A DNA stretch of 8,629 nucleotides, from contig JAHIUL010000224.1 of the NCBI GenBank assembly GCA_018817195.1, positions 1-8,629 on the forward strand, written 5' to 3'. Both the position numbers and the translations under genes were made by a program. The notes beneath the pieces were generated by a model. It made no database searches, was not told the DNA's origin, and saw nothing but the letters and a program-made list of their open reading frames with translations. Origin of the DNA: Candidatus Margulisiibacteriota bacterium (lineage in GTDB: Bacteria > Margulisbacteria > WOR-1 > O2-12-FULL-45-9). Below, in pieces: positions 5,837-8,629 of this stretch. How positions within the stretch are numbered: position 1 is the first letter of the stretch; the number at the start of each line of letters is the position of its first letter.

Positions 5837-7702
5837 TTAGAACTTAATAAGGTCCTTTAGTTTATCCTTTGCTTCTTCTTCCAGCTTCTTTTTAGCCTCT
5901 TCTGCAAGGCGGTTCTTTTCTTCTTCTAGCTTCTTTTTGGCTGCTTCTTCAACTTCTTTTTTCTTGGCATCGATCTTGAGTTTGACCTTTTCAACGGCTT
6001 TTTCAACTGGTTTTTCTAAAATAGGCATAGGAATAGGCCGTTTTAAGTTACCCTTTAACTCAAAGGTTAACTCCAGCCAGCCTTTATCATCGCGGAATAG
6101 GTTGTATTCCCTGGATAGGCCCTCGGTGGCAGAGGGGGAGGCGCGTAAGCTTAGGCGGTTGCCATCAACATATTTCAGCTTGCTTAAATCTAGAGCGCCA
6201 TCAAAGTTAACCCCAAGGTCATGGTCAAGTAACTTGAGGTTTTTAATGGTAACAACCTGGTTCCTCATGGAGAAATTAGCCGAGAGTTCAGAAATATTTA
6301 AGTCTTGTTTTAACCCCGGGGTCTTAATCTTATCAGCGATGGCCGCAATCATTTTTAAGCTTTTTAGTTCGCCATTTTTAAGAGATAAGGAGCCTGAGGC
6401 AACAAGATTGGCCATAATATCAGGGACTTCTACTCCGCGGCCAGAAAGGGAGGCGGACATATCAAGGGTGCCATAGACTTTATCAATTAAGTCTTCGTGA
6501 TCTTCTAATTTTGTTAAAAATGTACTGACTACAGCATTGGAAAAAGGCGAAGCATTAAAATTAGTTAACGATAAATCTTTAACATTATAACTTAAACCAG
6601 ATGCGGCCAGATTTACAGTTGCTTTTCCGGATAGCTTTCCGTCGTAAATTTTAATTTCTTTAATATCAGCGGTCAACTTCTTGTTAACCAGTTTAACCCC
6701 AAGATTGACCCTGTCAGCTTCAAACCCTAAGACTGACACGTTGCCAATATCTAGGCTCCCATTAACCCCAAGTTTATAAGGCAGGCTAGCTAAGGACTTA
6801 TCAACTGTTTTGGTTAATTCTCCCCGGGGTAGTTTTTCTTTTTTAGGAGCAGAAGCGCCGGCTGTAAAAACAGCTAGCAGGGGATCAACTGACAATTTTT
6901 TTGATGAAATTGCAAAATCAATTTGCGGGCCGGTTTTCCAGCGGGAAACAGCTGCAGAAATATTAGCTTTTTCACCAGCCACGCCCAAACTTAAAGAAGG
7001 CAGTTTGAGAACTTCACTCTTTAAATTAACACCGATTTTTCCAGCGAGTGATAGTGGGATATCTTTGCCTTTATAGTTAACAGTTGCGCCAAACTTAAGC
7101 CCAATTGGCTTGACCATTGCCAGGGTAATTCCAGAAACAGTCAAGTCAGCCTCTTTCAACTCAACGCTGGTTCCGGTCCCATAATCAGCATAAGTAATTT
7201 TCCCATCTCGGATCGAGAAAGTATTCATGATAACCGAAAATCCTGCTTCCCTATCCTTTGCCTTGCTTGTCCCGAGCGAAGTCGAGGGAGCCTTTGCCTT
7301 TGGTTTTCCCCCAGTCATGTCCGAGAAATTAAATTCCCCAGCCGCACTTTTTTCAATCAAAACCTCAGGCTTAACTAAGCGAAATTCAGTAATAATGACC
7401 TGACGTTTAAAGATGGGCCAAAAAGCATAATGCAGCTCGATGCTGTCGGCGGAAACAAAAGGTCTTTTAGCAAAACCAGGTCGGTTGCTGATTGAAAGTT
7501 TTTCCAGTTTTATGCCGGAGAAAATATTAAACGATACTTTTTCAACAGTAACATCACGATTGATAGCTTCTGAAATTTTAGCAACAGCAATGTCTTTGAT
7601 TTTTTCTAAGGGAAGGAAGATGGGTAGGGCAACAGCCGCGCCGATTATGACGACCAACAAAACCCCAACGATTATTCCAGTCCATTTTAATAGATTTTTC
7701 AT
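5837..7702 (-). CDS. AsmA-family inner-membrane-anchored periplasmic protein
   Basis: AsmA-like proteins are anchored in the inner membrane, extend into the periplasm and are linked to phospholipid movement and outer-membrane homeostasis. This 621-residue protein has one N-terminal helix (about 8-31). A typical AsmA start follows: FLPLEKIKDIAVAKISEAINRDVTVEKVSF, then IKLEKLSISNRPGF and ITEFRLVKPEVLIEK. The long middle is beta-rich, and the AsmA C-terminal type region (about 400-530) includes GSLSLKNGELKSLKMIAAI. Unusually, it ends in a charged coiled coil (about 565-621) with two 15-residue repeats beginning AKKKLEEE. An in-frame GTG at 7711-7709 is part of the ribosome site AGAGGTG; the ATG at 7702-7700, six bases after it, is the better start. 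Two short repeat-like inserts lie in the coding region (about residues 136-150 and 517-529). It is divergent from dxr. Confidence 0.88.
   Translation of the reverse strand: MKNLLKWTGIIVGVLLVVIIGAAVALPIFLPLEKIKDIAVAKISEAINRDVTVEKVSFNIFSGIKLEKLSISNRPGFAKRPFVSADSIELHYAFWPIFKRQVIITEFRLVKPEVLIEKSAAGEFNFSDMTGGKPKAKAPSTSLGTSKAKDREAGFSVIMNTFSIRDGKITYADYGTGTSVELKEADLTVSGITLAMVKPIGLKFGATVNYKGKDIPLSLAGKIGVNLKSEVLKLPSLSLGVAGEKANISAAVSRWKTGPQIDFAISSKKLSVDPLLAVFTAGASAPKKEKLPRGELTKTVDKSLASLPYKLGVNGSLDIGNVSVLGFEADRVNLGVKLVNKKLTADIKEIKIYDGKLSGKATVNLAASGLSYNVKDLSLTNFNASPFSNAVVSTFLTKLEDHEDLIDKVYGTLDMSASLSGRGVEVPDIMANLVASGSLSLKNGELKSLKMIAAIADKIKTPGLKQDLNISELSANFSMRNQVVTIKNLKLLDHDLGVNFDGALDLSKLKYVDGNRLSLRASPSATEGLSREYNLFRDDKGWLELTFELKGNLKRPIPMPILEKPVEKAVEKVKLKIDAKKKEVEEAAKKKLEEEKNRLAEEAKKKLEEEAKDKLKDLIKF
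5872..5951 (-). repeat. 45-bp tandem coding repeat in the AsmA-like C-terminus
   Basis: Two similar units with a 45-base period encode AKKKLEEEKNRLAEE and AKKKLEEEAKDKLKD. The preceding DAKKKEVEEA looks like a decayed relative. They form the Lys/Glu/Ala-rich coiled-coil tail. At the DNA level both units share a core of TTCTTCT, then CAGC or TAGC, then TTCTTTTT on the plus strand. Confidence 0.7.
6116..6156. repeat. Candidate 36-bp in-frame palindromic insert in the AsmA-like gene
   Basis: The stretch contains an inverted CCCTC/GAGGG (6120-6136) and is bounded by TAGGC at 6116-6120 and 6152-6156, exactly 36 bases apart. It encodes LRASPSATEGLS (about residues 517-529). Deleting one 36-base unit would leave NRLSREYNLF, which looks more like a normal AsmA-family segment. 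The 5-base boundary repeat could be chance, and the sequence is not clearly the same family as the copies at 5036-5062 and 7263-7288. Confidence 0.45.
7255..7300. repeat. Palindromic repeat inserted in frame in the AsmA-like gene, with 10-bp flanking direct repeats
   Basis: A perfect 10-base direct repeat CCTTTGCCTT (7255-7264 and 7291-7300) flanks a 26-base core that includes TCCCGAGCGAAGTCGAGGGA, an imperfect palindrome. The core matches the reverse complement of the intergenic copy at 5036-5062 (22 aligned identities). The extra unit is 36 bases, or 12 codons. On the protein it gives a duplicated KAK around APSTSLGTS, in a linker between the N-terminal AsmA part and the next beta region. 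It looks like an insertion with target duplication. Confidence 0.75.
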
Positions 7703-7722
7703 TTTGAGCACCTCTAACCCCT

Positions 7723-7752
7723 ATTATACTACATATGAAAATATAGTATAAT
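7723..7752. promoter_or_regulatory. Mirror-symmetric divergent promoter region of asmA-like and dxr
   Basis: A 9-base inverted repeat (ATTATACTA at 7723-7731, TAGTATAAT at 7744-7752) places a perfect TATAAT at the outer end of each arm. The minus-strand box (7728-7723) serves the asmA-like gene; the plus-strand box (7747-7752) serves dxr. The -35 positions of each overlap the -10 of the other and match consensus poorly. The minus-strand start would give a leader of about 14 bases with a ribosome site. The plus-strand start would fall about 3 bases before the dxr ATG. Confidence 0.6.
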
Positions 7753-7761
7753 ATTTCTACC

Positions 7762-8629
7762 ATGAAAAAAGGTATTGCAATCCTCGGCTCAACCGGCTCT
7801 ATCGGCAAACAAACCCTTGAAGTAGTTTCAATCTTTCCCAGCAGCTTAACTGTTGTGGCTCTGGCAGCTAAAGATGAGGTCGACTTAATTGTTGAGCAGA
7901 TCAAAAAATTCTCGCCTAAAATTGTTTCGGTTGAAAACGATGCGGTAAAGCAAAAGGTTGAGCAAAAATTAGGCGCGAGCAAGGTTCAGATCTTAACTGG
8001 CCAGGAAGGCTTGATGAAAGTTGCCACAGAAGCTTCGGCTAAAATGGTTGTGGTTGCTATTCCTGGTTCGCTTTGTTTGCTGCCTGTTATTGAAGCCGTA
8101 AAACTCAAGAAAGATATTGCATTGGCCACAAAAGAAGTTTTAGTTGCAGCTGGTGAGATTTTTATGCAGGAAGTTAAAGCTGCGGGAGTCAAAGTTTACC
8201 CCATTGACTCCGAACATAGTGCCATTGCCCAATGCATTCGCGGAGAAGACCCCAAAACAATTAATAAAATTATTTTAACAGCGTCCGGCGGGCCATTTCT
8301 TAAAACCTTGCCTGAAAAGTTAGCTTCTATGACAGCCAAAGATGCCCTCCAACACCCTACCTGGAAAATGGGCCCAAAGATTACCATTGATTCCGCCACT
8401 TTAATGAATAAGGGCTTTGAGGTGATGGAAGCGCACTATTTGTTTGGCTTGGATTATTCAAAAATTGAAGTTGTTATCCACCCGCAAAGCTTTATTCATT
8501 CAATGGTTGAATTTGTTGACGGCTCAGTTAAAGCGCAATTGGGAGCACCGGATATGCGCGTGCCAATCCAGTATGCCCTGCTTCAGGAAGCCAGGATGCA
8601 GAATATGTGGAATAAAATGAGTTTTGCCA
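7762..8629 (+). CDS. dxr: 1-deoxy-D-xylulose 5-phosphate reductoisomerase, N-terminal 289 residues (cut by window edge)
   Basis: DXR (IspC) converts DXP to MEP with NADPH, the first committed step of the MEP isoprenoid pathway, in the cytoplasm. The frame starts with MKKGIAILGSTGSIGKQTLE, the NADPH-binding GSTGSIG motif at residues 9-15. It continues with LATKEVLVAAGE (121-132; the family usually has LANKE), PIDSEHSAIAQC (147-158, with metal ligands D149 and E151), ASGGPF (174-179), HPTWKMGPKITIDSATLMNKGFEVMEA (198-224) and HPQSFIHSMVEF (240-251). The gene is open to the edge, so roughly the last 90-110 residues are missing. An in-frame stop at 7744-7746 leaves this ATG as the natural start. 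There is no ribosome site, and a TATAAT box lies only 9 bases upstream, so the message may be nearly leaderless. It is the only plus-strand gene. Confidence 0.97.
   Translation, partial: MKKGIAILGSTGSIGKQTLEVVSIFPSSLTVVALAAKDEVDLIVEQIKKFSPKIVSVENDAVKQKVEQKLGASKVQILTGQEGLMKVATEASAKMVVVAIPGSLCLLPVIEAVKLKKDIALATKEVLVAAGEIFMQEVKAAGVKVYPIDSEHSAIAQCIRGEDPKTINKIILTASGGPFLKTLPEKLASMTAKDALQHPTWKMGPKITIDSATLMNKGFEVMEAHYLFGLDYSKIEVVIHPQSFIHSMVEFVDGSVKAQLGAPDMRVPIQYALLQEARMQNMWNKMSFA

Noticed and set aside
5821..5838. AT-only hairpin (AAAAAC/GTTTTT) just after the AsmA-like stop as a terminator
   Set aside because: The stem is only 6 bp and nearly all A-T with a 4-base loop; it is too weak to call.
5937..6476. 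Open frame of 179 codons on the plus strand
   Set aside because: It lies wholly opposite the AsmA-like gene, is Ser/Leu/Phe-rich as expected for the complement of Lys/Glu/Ser-rich code, and matches no known domain.
7578..7982. Minus-strand frame of 134 codons spanning the asmA/dxr gap
   Set aside because: It overlaps the start of dxr and the N-terminus of the AsmA-like gene in the wrong frame and crosses both promoters; both overlapped genes are strongly recognisable.

Overview
The window looks like a piece of chromosome from a diderm (LPS-making) bacterium with moderate-to-low GC. lpxC and fabZ point to lipid A synthesis, dxr to the MEP isoprenoid pathway, and an AsmA-like protein to an outer membrane. 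The set, including a VanW-domain protein next to LPS genes, resembles uncultured lineages such as Margulisbacteria/Saganbacteria (WOR-1), Elusimicrobia or Omnitrophota. That placement is inferred from gene content alone and is not firm. All genes look intact except the two cut by the window edges, and there is no insertion sequence, phage gene or CRISPR array.

Layout. Nearly everything is on the minus strand; only dxr, at the right edge, is on the plus strand. Reading the minus strand from right to left: asmA-like (7702-5837), a secreted SH3-like protein (5772-5425), a small two-helix membrane protein (5356-5114) and a strong intrinsic terminator (about 5061-5092). A clear promoter (5026-4998) then drives a second unit: SPFH/slipin, pyrE and tRNA-Thr(GGU). 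pyrE and the tRNA overlap by 10 bases. A third unit starts from a promoter just past the tRNA (3617-3587): tuf, a palindromic terminator (2281-2308), then vanW-like, lpxC and fabZ. The last three are joined by a TAATG and an ATGA start/stop overlap. dxr is divergent from asmA across a short AT-rich palindrome.

How the genes fit together. lpxC and fabZ are lipid A and fatty-acid steps, and dxr starts isoprenoid (undecaprenyl carrier) synthesis. In many diderms, relatives of both ends belong to one conserved envelope cluster (dxr-rseP-bamA-...-fabZ-lpxA); here they lie about 7 kb apart and face opposite directions. The AsmA-like protein, the SH3-like protein and the small membrane protein are probably also envelope components. 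tuf, pyrE and tRNA-Thr are housekeeping genes.

Most interesting observations: (1) the pyrE stop codon lies inside tRNA-Thr, so RNase P processing would remove the stop codon of the pyrE message. (2) A short palindromic repeat sits in frame in asmA, flanked by a perfect 10-bp direct repeat, as if a 36-bp unit had been inserted with target duplication. A related copy lies between genes at 5036-5062, and a second candidate 36-bp in-frame insertion lies further down asmA. (3) asmA and dxr have mirror-image -10 boxes, and dxr appears to be almost leaderless. No wholly new multi-gene system is evident.
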